DNA of 64,000 bases from Zhongshania aliphaticivorans (GTDB lineage: Bacteria; Pseudomonadota; Gammaproteobacteria; Pseudomonadales; Spongiibacteraceae): contig NZ_CACSIK010000001.1 in the NCBI RefSeq assembly GCF_902705875.1, forward strand, positions 2,909,166 to 2,973,165, in the 5' to 3' direction. The notes below the pieces were generated by a model. That model saw only the letters and a program-made list of their open reading frames with translations. It did not search any database and had not been told where the DNA came from. Of this stretch, positions 47,465 through 56,918 are shown piece after piece; positions within the stretch are counted from its first letter, which is position 1, and the number at the start of each line of letters is the position of its first letter. The position numbers and the translations under genes are program-made.

Positions 47465-47818
47465 CTATCGTTGACCACGCTCAATGACAATGCCAACTTC
47501 ACTGGCTTGCCGCATGGCCCCAGGCTTACTCAGGGTTAACCGCAGCCAAGGTACAGCAAACTCTGTCATTATCATCTCTGCACAACGCTGCGCCAGCGTT
47601 TCTACTAACGCAAACTCACTTGCCTTAACAAACGCTTCAACGCCTTCAGTGATCGCCTTGTAATTTAAGGTAAGCTTAATATCATCATCCGCAGCGGCGG
47701 GACGAATATCTGTACCCAATTCAAGATCAAGTACCAATGTTTGATGATGTGCGCGCTCAAAATCATAGATACCAATAACCGTATCTACTCGTAAACCACG
47801 TATAAAAACAATATCCAT
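47465..47818 (-). CDS. folB: dihydroneopterin aldolase
   Basis: A 117-residue aldolase of folate synthesis, starting MDIVFIRGLRV at 47818 with GGGG upstream. The ORF can be read 38 codons further (to 47932) but that part overlaps tsaD and looks non-coding. Motifs GIYDFERAHHQTL (usual GVYDWE), LNYKAITEG and FALVETLAQRCAEMI are in place. Followed by folK. Confidence 0.92.
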   Translation of the reverse strand: MDIVFIRGLRVDTVIGIYDFERAHHQTLVLDLELGTDIRPAAADDDIKLTLNYKAITEGVEAFVKASEFALVETLAQRCAEMIMTEFAVPWLRLTLSKPGAMRQASEVGIVIERGQR

Positions 47819-47847
47819 AAACTGCCCCATGCCTAGCCAAGCGTCAT

Positions 47848-48873
47848 TCAGACTGGCGTCAATTCTGTCATCGGCCAACGAGGCCGTATCGATACACCAA
47901 GCCCCTCCGCCTGCCCAACCTGTAAGCGACAATGACCTGCATATGCGATCATCGCACCATTATCAGTACAAAACTCGGGACGTGGATAGAAGACGTGACC
48001 ACCTGTTTTGGCTAACTTTTGGGCTAAACGCGCTCGCAGCACGGTATTCGCACTCACCCCCCCCGCCATCACCAAAGTATTTAAATTTTCTTGCACTAAG
48101 GCTCGCGTGCACTTAATAACCAACGTATCAACGACCGCCTCTTGGAAAGCAGCGGCAATATCCGCCTTATCTTGAGCATCATGGCCGCCAGCTTCGCGGC
48201 TAGCTGCCACCGTATTTAATGTAAAGGTCTTTAAACCGCTAAAACTAAAATCCAAACCCGGACGATTTACCATAGGTCTTGGGAATTTATATCGCCCAAC
48301 CGTGCCCTGCTCTGCAGCCTTTGCCACTTGCGGCCCACCCGGGTAACCCAAGCCCAGCATTTTTGCGGCCTTATCAAAGGCCTCTCCAGCGGCATCATCA
48401 AGTGACTCACCCAAAATACGATACCGGCCAATTCCATCAACCCGTACTAGCTGGGTATGACCACCAGAGACCAGTAGCGCAATAAAAGGAAAGTCAGGCG
48501 CGTTTTCTTCCAGCATTGGCGCCAGTAAATGGCCTTCCATATGATGCACCGCAACAGCGGGAACTCCCCAGCCATAAGCCATTGCCCGCCCAGCGCAGGC
48601 ACCAACCATTAAGGCACCCGCAAGCCCAGGGCCATTAGTGAAGGCAACCCCGTCTAACTCTTCGCCACGCATACCCGCCTTTGTCAAAACCTCGCGGACC
48701 AACGGAAGTAACTTTCTAACATGGTCTCGCGATGCCAACTCTGGCACCACACCACCATATTCGGCATGCAAATCAATTTGACTGTACAAGGCCTCCGCAA
48801 GTAAACCTTGCTCAGAGTCGTATATCGCCACACCCGTTTCATCACAAGAGGTTTCAAGTCCCAAAACACGCAC
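47848..48873 (-). CDS. tsaD: tRNA N6-threonylcarbamoyladenosine transferase subunit
   Basis: TsaD transfers threonylcarbamoyl to A37 of tRNAs reading ANN. From the GTG at 48873 (341 residues), which has GGGAAG seven bases upstream and gives the usual [13 protein letters not shown] start; a TTG at 48918 would add 15 residues. The metal site AVHHMEGHL, the ATP region LVSGGHTQL and [12 protein letters not shown] are present. It shares a promoter region with rpsU, divergently. Confidence 0.95.
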   Translation of the reverse strand: MRVLGLETSCDETGVAIYDSEQGLLAEALYSQIDLHAEYGGVVPELASRDHVRKLLPLVREVLTKAGMRGEELDGVAFTNGPGLAGALMVGACAGRAMAYGWGVPAVAVHHMEGHLLAPMLEENAPDFPFIALLVSGGHTQLVRVDGIGRYRILGESLDDAAGEAFDKAAKMLGLGYPGGPQVAKAAEQGTVGRYKFPRPMVNRPGLDFSFSGLKTFTLNTVAASREAGGHDAQDKADIAAAFQEAVVDTLVIKCTRALVQENLNTLVMAGGVSANTVLRARLAQKLAKTGGHVFYPRPEFCTDNGAMIAYAGHCRLQVGQAEGLGVSIRPRWPMTELTPV

Positions 48874-48950
48874 TTTCTGACTTCCCACGCTAATTGAGCG
48901 CGCATGATACTGGCTCAACAGGATTCACACCAGTTATCGCCTTAATGGCT

Positions 48951-48979
48951 TTGCTTTTTGCCACAACAGAGTATAGAAT
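48951..48979 (+). promoter_or_regulatory. candidate sigma-70 promoter of rpsU operon
   Basis: TTGCTT (48951-48956), 17-base spacer, TAGAAT (48974-48979), about 80 bases before rpsU. Spacing is ideal and both boxes match 4 or more of 6 bases. Position fits the start of the macromolecular-synthesis operon. Confidence 0.35.
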
Positions 48980-49058
48980 TCAGCGCCCTTGGAGTACCGC
49001 TTTGAAATTTGCGGTGCAAACAGCAATTTTTGCACATTGATTAGGACAGGTTTAACGA

Positions 49059-49274
49059 ATGCCTTCAGTCAAACTCAAAGAAAACGAACCATTTGATATC
49101 GCTCTACGTCGTTTTAAGCGTTCTTGCGAAAAAGCAGGCGTACTGGCAGAAGTTCGTCGTCGCGAATTCTACGAAAAGCCAACTTCAGTTCGTAAGCGTC
49201 AAGCTGCCGCTGCTGTTAAGCGTCACGCTAAAAAAGTATCACGCGACAACAAAAAGCAACAACGCCTCTACTAA
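49059..49274 (+). CDS. rpsU: 30S ribosomal protein S21
   Basis: A 71-residue, highly basic protein of the small ribosomal subunit. The family sequence is evident: [28 protein letters not shown] with the [14 protein letters not shown] region. First gene of rpsU-yqeY-dnaG-rpoD. A short hairpin (UAAGGU/ACCUUA, 49272-49294) lies just after it and might adjust read-through to the downstream genes. Confidence 0.97.
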   Translation: MPSVKLKENEPFDIALRRFKRSCEKAGVLAEVRRREFYEKPTSVRKRQAAAAVKRHAKKVSRDNKKQQRLY

Positions 49275-49350
49275 GGTCTCTTCGCAGAACCTTAAGTAGT
49301 GCCTTGCGCTTTGCTCTACCCTCCTTAAATCAAAGGAATCTTGCGAGACC

Positions 49351-49803
49351 ATGGCTGATCAAACGCTGAAGCAAACTCTCACAGACGCGATGAAAACCGC
49401 GATGCGAGCCAAAGATAAAGCGACATTGAATGCCGTGCGACTTATACTCGCCGAGATAAAACGCATTGAAGTTGATGAGCGCATAGATGTAGATGATGCA
49501 CGTGTGCTTACTGTACTCGACAAAATGTGCAAACAGCGTCGAGACTCGATCAGCCAGTATGAAAATGCTGGCCGTGAAGAACTCGCCGAGCAAGAACGCT
49601 TTGAAATGAGCGTCATCCAAACCTATATGCCCACCCCGTTAAGTGACGACGAGCTTGAGAGTCTTATTAAAGCCGCCATCAGTAACAGCGGTGCAACGGC
49701 AATGAAAGACATGGGTAAAGTTGTAGCCGAACTAAAACCTAAAGTTCAGGGTCGCGCAGATATGGCCGCTGTCAGCAAAAAAATCAAAGCATTACTCGCT
49801 TAA
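49351..49803 (+). CDS. GatB/YqeY domain protein
   Basis: A 150-residue YqeY-type protein with a YqeY-like tail (MKDMGKVVAELKPKVQGRADMAAVS) related to the C-terminal part of GatB, a tRNA amidotransferase subunit. The exact role is unknown; it may bind tRNA. It lies between rpsU and dnaG, as in many gammaproteobacteria. Confidence 0.93.
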   Translation: MADQTLKQTLTDAMKTAMRAKDKATLNAVRLILAEIKRIEVDERIDVDDARVLTVLDKMCKQRRDSISQYENAGREELAEQERFEMSVIQTYMPTPLSDDELESLIKAAISNSGATAMKDMGKVVAELKPKVQGRADMAAVSKKIKALLA

Positions 49804-49885
49804 CAAAGACAAACCCACTCCGGCCAATTGCTAGCATCGGCATCAACTGATACGCTCACCCAACTGCTTTTTCGGAAATACTGAC

Positions 49886-51748
49886 GTGGCCGCAAAAGGA
49901 CGTATCCCCCAATATTTTATCGATGACCTGCTCTCAAGGGTCGACATTGTCGACGTCATCAACCGCCGCGTTTCTTTAAAAAAGACCGGTAAGAATTATA
50001 GTGCTTGCTGCCCCTTCCACGAGGAAAAAACCCCTTCTTTTAGCGTAAACCCAGACAAACAGTTCTATTATTGCTTTGGCTGCGGCGCTGCGGGAAATGC
50101 GGTTGGCTTCATTATGGATTACGAGCGCCAGGATTTTCCCAGCGCCATAGAGAGCCTCGCTCACGTTGCGGGACTAGAAGTCCCTCGCGAAGAATTAAGC
50201 CCTCAGCAGCAAATCAAACAAGAACGCCGTAAAACCATTTACGACTTAATGGAGCAAGTTTCCGCCCATTACCAAAAACAACTTCGAGTCTCCCCGCAAT
50301 CCCAGCGCGCCGTCGACTACCTGAAACGCCGCGGTCTCAGCGGCCGAATCGCCAGAGACTTTAACATTGGCTTTGCCCCACCGGGCTGGGACAACCTCTT
50401 AAACACATTTGGCAATACCGACGAGCAAAAGCAGCAACTTATTGACGCCGGCATGCTCATTGAGAAAGAAGACGGCAAGCTCTACGATCGCTTCCGTGAC
50501 AGAATCATGTTCCCCATCCGCGACAACCGCGGACGCGTCATTGCTTTTGGCGGCCGGGTTTTAGGTGACGACAAACCTAAATATTTAAACTCCCCCGAAA
50601 CCGATATTTTTCAAAAAAACAGAGAGCTTTATGGGCTCTACCATGCTCGACAAAATAACCGCCATTTAGAACAGCTCCTTATCGTAGAAGGCTATATGGA
50701 TGTTGTTGCCTTGGCGCAACATGGGATTATGACAGGCATTGCCACCCTCGGCACAGCCAGTAACACAGAACACCTTCGCACGGCTTTTCGCTATGCCAGC
50801 GAGCTTATATTTTGCTTCGACGGTGACGCTGCTGGACGCAAAGCGGCTGAGCGCGCCTTAGAAAACGCCCTCCCAGTAATGGAAGATGGCAGACGAATTC
50901 GCTTTTTATTTTTACCCGAAGGAGATGACCCCGATAGCGTGGTCAACCGCGATGGCGCAGCAGGCTTTCAAAAACTACTCGCCAAAGCCACACCTCTTGA
51001 GCGCTATTTTTTCGAATCGCTACACGAGCAAACAGACCCCGACACACTGGAAGGCAAGGCGCGCCTGAGTAAACTAGCACTACCCAAGCTGCTAATGCTA
51101 CCCGATGGCGTTTTTCGCCAACTCATGCTCGACTCCCTAGCGGAGCGGACCGGCCTCAGCCGCCAATCCGTAGACCAACTACTTAATGAGTCAAATGCCG
51201 AAAAACCAATTACGGAGAATACCGCTCCCACAGCTCCGCAACGCCGCGACGCCACTCAAAACCTAAAGGTACAATTACCAAAGGGACGCCGCGACCCCCT
51301 TTTATTTGCATTGGCCATGCTGCTCTACAACCCGAGAGGCGTTACCACGGGTACAAGCAATATCACCCATTCAGACTCTTCACCGGTAGCCGCACTGCTA
51401 AATAACACTATCGCGTTGCTGCGTAAGCGTCCCGAGTCCAGCACAGCGATGCTGTTAGGGCACTGGTACGGGCAACCTGAATACGAGGTTTTGACAGAGG
51501 CCCTAAAAACCATCGAACTGCTTGGCAACGAATTAACCGACGAAAAAGCCGAAGCCGCCTTTTTCGACACCCTAACTCACCTCGAAACCCAGCAATCCAG
51601 CGAAATATTACGCAATCATGTTGATAAATTACGGGGCGACAGTGAAGTCGACAAACCACCAAACAGCAACTACGCTGAGCTTAGTGAGTCAGAAAAACAG
51701 CAGCTGCTCACAATTCAACAGCTGCTAAAACAAAAACACCGCTTGTAA
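49886..51748 (+). CDS. dnaG: DNA primase
   Basis: A 620-residue primase making RNA primers at the fork. CHC2-type zinc finger CPFHEEKTPSF...FYYCFGCGAAG (about 40-64), RNA-polymerase core with IAFGGRVL, Toprim IVEGYMDV and CFDGDAAGRKA, and a C-terminal DnaB-binding region. The start is GTG (VAAKGRIPQ). Third gene of the macromolecular-synthesis operon. Confidence 0.97.
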   Translation: MAAKGRIPQYFIDDLLSRVDIVDVINRRVSLKKTGKNYSACCPFHEEKTPSFSVNPDKQFYYCFGCGAAGNAVGFIMDYERQDFPSAIESLAHVAGLEVPREELSPQQQIKQERRKTIYDLMEQVSAHYQKQLRVSPQSQRAVDYLKRRGLSGRIARDFNIGFAPPGWDNLLNTFGNTDEQKQQLIDAGMLIEKEDGKLYDRFRDRIMFPIRDNRGRVIAFGGRVLGDDKPKYLNSPETDIFQKNRELYGLYHARQNNRHLEQLLIVEGYMDVVALAQHGIMTGIATLGTASNTEHLRTAFRYASELIFCFDGDAAGRKAAERALENALPVMEDGRRIRFLFLPEGDDPDSVVNRDGAAGFQKLLAKATPLERYFFESLHEQTDPDTLEGKARLSKLALPKLLMLPDGVFRQLMLDSLAERTGLSRQSVDQLLNESNAEKPITENTAPTAPQRRDATQNLKVQLPKGRRDPLLFALAMLLYNPRGVTTGTSNITHSDSSPVAALLNNTIALLRKRPESSTAMLLGHWYGQPEYEVLTEALKTIELLGNELTDEKAEAAFFDTLTHLETQQSSEILRNHVDKLRGDSEVDKPPNSNYAELSESEKQQLLTIQQLLKQKHRL

Positions 51749-51869
51749 AAACGAAAACAGGCTTCATTAATACACTACTACCTAGTCCAATTACGCAGAA
51801 CCGCACAATTTACCAAACTACAACCTGAACAAGTCTGGAATTTACTGGTCGTATAGGGGGTAGATGGGG

Positions 51870-51875
51870 TATAAT
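51870..51875 (+). promoter_or_regulatory. candidate -10 element upstream of rpoD
   Basis: A consensus TATAAT followed by a GC-rich discriminator (CCGCGG), 45 bases before the rpoD ATG. No good -35 sits 17 bases upstream. It could allow expression of rpoD separate from dnaG. Confidence 0.4.
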
Positions 51876-51919
51876 CCGCGGCTATTTTTCAACCTGCACC
51901 CAACGAGTAATTTGAAAGA

Positions 51920-53707
51920 ATGAGTGACTCAAAGCATCAATCGCGCCTCAAACAACTCATTGCCAAAGGCAAGGAGCAGGGTTATTTAACGTACTCTGAG
52001 GTCAACGACCACTTACCGGAAGATATTTCGGATCCAGATCAGGTCGAAGAAATCATCCAAATGATCAATGACATGGGGATTCAGGTGTTTGAACACGCGC
52101 CTGATGAAGACACATTGATCATGGCCGGCAGCGATTCACCTGACGACATCGCCGCCGCAGAAGCTGCAGCCGCGCTTGCCGCAGTAGAAACTGAAACGGG
52201 CCGCACAACCGACCCTGTCCGCATGTATATGCGGGAAATGGGCACCGTTGAACTCCTTACCCGTGAAGGCGAAATTGTCATTGCCAAACGGATAGAAGAA
52301 GGTATCCGTGAAGTAATGGCGTCACTGGCCTATTACCCCGGCGTGGTTACTGGTGTTCTAGCTCAATACGACAAAGTTGCTACAGAAGAGCGTCGCCTCG
52401 GCGATATCATGAGCGGCTATTTAGACCCAGCAGACAATGTACCCTCACCGCAAGCTCAAGCAGCAGCCGCTGCAGAAGCCAGTGATGACGATGAAGATGC
52501 CGTCTCCGGTCCAGATCCAGAAGAAGCACGTATTCGCTTTGCGGCATTACAAAAGCAATCGGATAAGGTTGAAAAATGCATCGCTGAAAACGGTCGCTAC
52601 AGCAAGCAAACCGCAAAAGAATTAAGCGCCTTAGGCGAACTATTCAAATTCTTTAAGCTGACCCCAAGCATTTTTGACCCCCTCATAGAAGAGGTGCGCA
52701 CCACACTTAGCTCCATTCGTGCAATGGAACGTGAAATCATGTCCATCTGCATCAAAAAAGTGGGCATTGATCGCAAAGAGTTCATCCGTAGCTTCCAAGG
52801 CAACGAAGCCAACCTTAAATGGGCTGATGAACTGTTAAAGAAACACCCAAAATTAGCAGAATACAACGACGTTATTCGCCGTATTCAGACTAAAATTGCC
52901 TATATTGAAGAACGCCAAGACTTAACTATTTCTGACATCAAAGAAATTAATCGTCGCGTTTCTATTGGTGAGGCTCGCGCCCGCCGCGCTAAAAAGGAAA
53001 TGGTAGAAGCCAACCTACGATTGGTTATCTCTATTGCCAAAAAGTACACCAACCGTGGTTTGCAATTCCTCGATTTGATTCAAGAAGGCAATATCGGCTT
53101 GATGAAAGCGGTAGACAAATTTGAATACCGTCGCGGTTACAAGTTCTCAACTTATGCAACATGGTGGATACGCCAGGCCATTACTCGCTCTATTGCTGAC
53201 CAGGCGCGTACTATCCGTATTCCGGTACACATGATAGAAACCATCAACAAGCTAAACCGTATCTCTCGCCAGATGCTTCAGGAAATGGGACGCGAACCCA
53301 CACCAGAAGAACTCGGTGAGCGTATGGAAATGCCTGAAGATAAAGTACGTAAAGTACTTAAAATCGCCAAAGAACCTATTTCAATGGAAACACCTATTGG
53401 TGATGATGAAGACTCTCACTTAGGTGATTTCATCGAAGACGGCACCATCTCTTCACCCATTGAATCGGCCACAGGCGAAGGTCTACGCGAAGCCACTAAA
53501 GATGTGCTTTCAGGGCTGACTGCTCGGGAAGCAAAAGTGCTGAGAATGCGCTTTGGTATTGATATGAATACCGATCACACCCTAGAAGAGGTCGGCAAAC
53601 AATTTGACGTTACCAGAGAACGTATTCGTCAAATCGAAGCCAAAGCATTGCGTAAGCTACGTCATCCAACACGCTCGGACCACCTCCGCAGCTTCTTAGA
53701 CGAATAA
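51920..53707 (+). CDS. rpoD: RNA polymerase sigma-70 factor
   Basis: The primary sigma factor, 595 residues. Region 1.1 is at the N terminus, an acidic nonconserved stretch follows (about 185-210), then regions 2 ([33 protein letters not shown]), 3 and 4 ([20 protein letters not shown]). The length is normal for proteobacterial RpoD. Last gene of the rpsU operon, followed by a perfect 11-pair hairpin. Confidence 0.98.
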   Translation: MSDSKHQSRLKQLIAKGKEQGYLTYSEVNDHLPEDISDPDQVEEIIQMINDMGIQVFEHAPDEDTLIMAGSDSPDDIAAAEAAAALAAVETETGRTTDPVRMYMREMGTVELLTREGEIVIAKRIEEGIREVMASLAYYPGVVTGVLAQYDKVATEERRLGDIMSGYLDPADNVPSPQAQAAAAAEASDDDEDAVSGPDPEEARIRFAALQKQSDKVEKCIAENGRYSKQTAKELSALGELFKFFKLTPSIFDPLIEEVRTTLSSIRAMEREIMSICIKKVGIDRKEFIRSFQGNEANLKWADELLKKHPKLAEYNDVIRRIQTKIAYIEERQDLTISDIKEINRRVSIGEARARRAKKEMVEANLRLVISIAKKYTNRGLQFLDLIQEGNIGLMKAVDKFEYRRGYKFSTYATWWIRQAITRSIADQARTIRIPVHMIETINKLNRISRQMLQEMGREPTPEELGERMEMPEDKVRKVLKIAKEPISMETPIGDDEDSHLGDFIEDGTISSPIESATGEGLREATKDVLSGLTAREAKVLRMRFGIDMNTDHTLEEVGKQFDVTRERIRQIEAKALRKLRHPTRSDHLRSFLDE

Positions 53708-53720
53708 CAACACAGAAAAC

Positions 53721-53747
53721 CCGAACTTGCCTACTCGGCAAGTTCGG
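53721..53747 (+). terminator. hairpin after rpoD
   Basis: CCGAACTTGCC, loop TACTC, GGCAAGTTCGG: a perfect 11-pair stem 14 bases after the rpoD stop. No T-run follows (CTCAAAATC), so it may act as a 3' stability element or a Rho-assisted terminator rather than a classic one. Confidence 0.6.
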
Positions 53748-53776
53748 CTCAAAATCTACAATTGGATGTATCTACG

Positions 53777-54328
53777 ATGCTCGCCAACGTAACTCGGCAG
53801 CTACATGCAGCCAGTATCTATATTGCATTTACCAGTATTATTATCAGCGGCTGCCAAAGCCAACCGCCTTCAGCTGACTCAGACCAGCTTGCCCCACCCA
53901 CGTTAAATACTGAAACGAGCACATCTAGTTTATTTATTGCTCAACAGCTACTTAGCTCGCAGAATTTTTTAGACGCTGAAGCTACCTATCAGAATTTACT
54001 CGAAACAAGCACGGATCAAAACACGCTCCAACAATCCTTGGCTGGGCTTGCGCTATGTTACTTACACCCTAATAGCCCAATCTTTAATTCAGCTCTTGCC
54101 ACTGCATCAATAGATCGTCTTTATCAGCAAATGATGCGCTGGCCACAAAATGAGCCCAGCTTAGATATACTCTTTTTTAGCCTAAGCCTTAGCCTAGAGC
54201 AGCTAGCCCAACAGCAAGAAGAAATTGCGCTACGAGAAAAAGCTGAAATTCAGCAACGACTACTAGCCCGTGAAATCACAACCCTGCAACGTGCCATAGA
54301 AAAACTACGCCAATTAGGTTTGCAGTAA
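53777..54328 (+). CDS. lipoprotein with TPR-like and coiled-coil parts
   Basis: A 183-residue lipoprotein from the ATG at 53777. The hydrophobic leader ends in the lipobox ISGC (Cys at about 27). A Ser/Thr/Pro-rich linker follows, then helical repeats resembling tetratricopeptides (FLDAEATYQNLLETS, then LAGLALCYLHP), and a C-terminal coiled coil (EIALREKAEIQQRLLAREITTLQRAIEKLRQL). The ending recalls QseG-type lipoproteins, but no QseE/F genes are adjacent. It is convergent with the hybrid kinase gene. Function unknown. Confidence 0.72.
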   Translation: MLANVTRQLHAASIYIAFTSIIISGCQSQPPSADSDQLAPPTLNTETSTSSLFIAQQLLSSQNFLDAEATYQNLLETSTDQNTLQQSLAGLALCYLHPNSPIFNSALATASIDRLYQQMMRWPQNEPSLDILFFSLSLSLEQLAQQQEEIALREKAEIQQRLLAREITTLQRAIEKLRQLGLQ

Positions 54329-54339
54329 ATTCCTGGCTA

Positions 54340-56535
54340 TCACGCGCCACGATCCAAATACGCGCCCAATTGACCGCGTAAACTCTGAATTTCCAACTCG
54401 GTTTGCGCCATCAAGACCGGCACATTCCGCCAATGCTCTGTACGCAAATGCGTCACTAAACGGCTCACCTGTCCGCTATCGCTATGGGGTCCCATCACAA
54501 TTAACTGCCAGGGCAACTCAGTAAGCAGTTCGGCCACCCGAGTTAAATCAGCACTTTGGTAAACCTTCCAATGTTCGGCACCAGATAACTGTTCAATCAC
54601 CTCTGCAAGGATGTCGCCCTCTTCAATAACCAGCATGTTTCCCACCGCAGTCGCTGGCAGCAAATCTCGCACCACTGCGACCAACTCGGCACTCTCCACG
54701 GGCTTGACTAAATAACCACTTGCACCCAGTAACAAACCTAGATCACGCTCATTCAGCATTGACAGCATCAACACCGGCACACTCCCCAGCACGACATCAC
54801 TTCGCAAACTATGAAGTACCTGCCAACCATCCAAGCCCGGCATCATAACGTCCAGCACCACCAAGTCAGGCCGATGTTGCCGCGCCATTACCAAGCCTTC
54901 TGCGCCCGATGATGCGGTCCGAACACGGTAGCCCTCACGACTTAAGGCGCGATGGCTCAAATCCAACGCAGCTAAATCGTCATCTATCACTAAAATATCA
55001 CCCGTGGCACTTTTATCTAAGGTTGCCGACGACTCAGCTTCACCCACCGGCAAGCTAAGTCTAAATGTGGAGCCTACTCCCAATTCGCTATCAGCGGTAA
55101 TCGTGCCGCCCAATAGCTCGGCAAACTTGCGTGAAATCGTTAAACCTAAACCAGAGCCACCATATTGCTTTGTTGTTGACTGATCAGCCTGCACAAACGC
55201 ATCAAACACACGACTTAACTGCTCAGTATTCATCCCAATACCGCTATCTCGGACTTCTGCAAGCAAATAGCCATTCCCGTTCTCAACTTCCTCCGTTACC
55301 GACAGGTATATATCGCCAGATCGGGTAAACTTGGCCGCATTACTCAGCAGATTTAATAAAATCTGCCGCAGGCGCGTCACATCCGTTCGGATACGATCAC
55401 TTTTTAAGGCGAAGTGACAATGCAAGGTATCCCCATTTTTTTCCATTAATGGCGCAACCGTAACCTCCACATCCCTGAGAACAGGCTCTAAGGCGACATC
55501 TTCCCAGAACACCGCCATACGACCAGATTCAATTTTAGAGATATCCAGCACATCATTAATTAATGCCAGAAGATGCTTACCGGCTAATTGAATTTTTTCA
55601 AGGTCTGGCTGCAGATCGCTGACCGACAAGTCATCTTCTTCAGCAATCTCTTCCAGCAACATTTCCGAATAACCAATGATCGCATTCATTGGCGTACGCA
55701 ACTCATGGCTCATATTCGCCAAAAAGCCACTTTTTGCCTGATTGGCGGCGTCTGCGCGTCGACTTGCTTCACGCACTCGCCCCATCGCCTGGCGCAAACT
55801 AGACGCCATATCATTAAATGAGTTCGCCAACTGACCAAACTCATCATGCCCCATGTCTGCAATGCTGTAATCAAAATTACCTTCACGCCACTCAGCCGTA
55901 CCCTTTTGCAGCTGTCGAATTGCCCGCCGGGTGTAACGCGTCATGTAATAGCCAAGAACAAAGGTCGTAATTAGCGCTAATAAAAACACGGCCAACGCCA
56001 CTTTGTTTGTCATACTGACAATTTCACGAAGGTCAGCATTAATTTGGTCAGAGCGTGACAGCAAATACCATTCGTTTGCTGTAATCCGCGAACTCAGGGC
56101 CTCGTACTCACGAAGTAACCCGCTTGCACTATGCGTGTCATTTGCCTGCAAAAATGATCGCCAATGCTCAAACAAAGCCGCTGCATTTAACGGTTCATAA
56201 CTTCCCGCTTCTAAGTACTCATGCAAATCACTATTAAGCTCTTCTTCAAGTGCCGACAAAGCATCAATACCGCTGAGCAACTCATTTCGCTCAGATGAGG
56301 TAATACCATTCTGTCCGCCAGATTCCGACAGCGCATCCACCACTAATATTTTTCGATGCGTGCTATACATCCGCTGACTAAAGTCATTCAACTCAGACTG
56401 CGAGCGAATCACATGCTGTAACAACCAAACATTGCGACGTCTAGTGTCATTGCCCCACACTTGAACCAAGACGCTACCCAACGACAACACCAAAATAGCG
56501 ACAAAAGACAGTGTTAAACGGCGGGTAAAACTCAT
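54340..56535 (-). CDS. hybrid sensor histidine kinase with two receiver-like domains
   Basis: A 731-residue kinase. Two membrane segments (about 8-28 and 178-198) frame a helical periplasmic domain of about 150 residues. HAMP (about 200-250), HisKA with H277 in [10 protein letters not shown], HATPase_c ([24 protein letters not shown]) and a receiver (about 512-626, DVMMPGLDG with Asp) follow. The last 100 residues look like a second receiver with no phosphoacceptor: the position reads [11 protein letters not shown], Gly for Asp. The start overlaps the stop of the receiver gene by four bases. Confidence 0.9.
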   Translation of the reverse strand: MSFTRRLTLSFVAILVLSLGSVLVQVWGNDTRRRNVWLLQHVIRSQSELNDFSQRMYSTHRKILVVDALSESGGQNGITSSERNELLSGIDALSALEEELNSDLHEYLEAGSYEPLNAAALFEHWRSFLQANDTHSASGLLREYEALSSRITANEWYLLSRSDQINADLREIVSMTNKVALAVFLLALITTFVLGYYMTRYTRRAIRQLQKGTAEWREGNFDYSIADMGHDEFGQLANSFNDMASSLRQAMGRVREASRRADAANQAKSGFLANMSHELRTPMNAIIGYSEMLLEEIAEEDDLSVSDLQPDLEKIQLAGKHLLALINDVLDISKIESGRMAVFWEDVALEPVLRDVEVTVAPLMEKNGDTLHCHFALKSDRIRTDVTRLRQILLNLLSNAAKFTRSGDIYLSVTEEVENGNGYLLAEVRDSGIGMNTEQLSRVFDAFVQADQSTTKQYGGSGLGLTISRKFAELLGGTITADSELGVGSTFRLSLPVGEAESSATLDKSATGDILVIDDDLAALDLSHRALSREGYRVRTASSGAEGLVMARQHRPDLVVLDVMMPGLDGWQVLHSLRSDVVLGSVPVLMLSMLNERDLGLLLGASGYLVKPVESAELVAVVRDLLPATAVGNMLVIEEGDILAEVIEQLSGAEHWKVYQSADLTRVAELLTELPWQLIVMGPHSDSGQVSRLVTHLRTEHWRNVPVLMAQTELEIQSLRGQLGAYLDRGA

Positions 56536-56903
56536 CCTTTAGTACCAAGTAGGTATTCGATTTTTCCAAGCAGGCGCGGTAAATCAACAGGCTTGGTATC
56601 GTAATCATCGCAACCCGCCAACAACGCTCGTTGGCGATCATCGGCCATCGCATGGGCGGTTAAGGCAATAATAGGGATAGCCTGTAGCGACGGCGTTGCC
56701 TTCATTTCTCTGGCCACCTGCCAGCCATCTTTGATCGGCAAACTCATATCCAATAGCATTAAATCTGGCTTGTCACTAAGACTCATATCAATACCAAGCT
56801 GGCCATCAACAGCTAGTAGTACCTCATACCCCTTGCGTATTAACCGTCGGCTGAGCATATCTCGATTCATTTCATTGTCTTCAACGAGCAATATTTTTGG
56901 CAT
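56532..56903 (-). CDS. stand-alone response-regulator receiver
   Basis: A 123-residue CheY-like receiver from the ATG at 56903 (a GTG at 56909 would add two). Acid cluster [11 protein letters not shown], phospho-Asp in [13 protein letters not shown], switch Thr in ALTAHAM and Lys in TKPVDL. The style is that of receivers in multi-step relays (DivK-like, EDNEMN). It sits between the cyclase and hybrid kinase genes and overlaps the latter, so it probably moves phosphate between them. Confidence 0.92.
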   Translation of the reverse strand: MPKILLVEDNEMNRDMLSRRLIRKGYEVLLAVDGQLGIDMSLSDKPDLMLLDMSLPIKDGWQVAREMKATPSLQAIPIIALTAHAMADDRQRALLAGCDDYDTKPVDLPRLLGKIEYLLGTKG

Positions 56904-56918
56904 CACCACACCTACACC

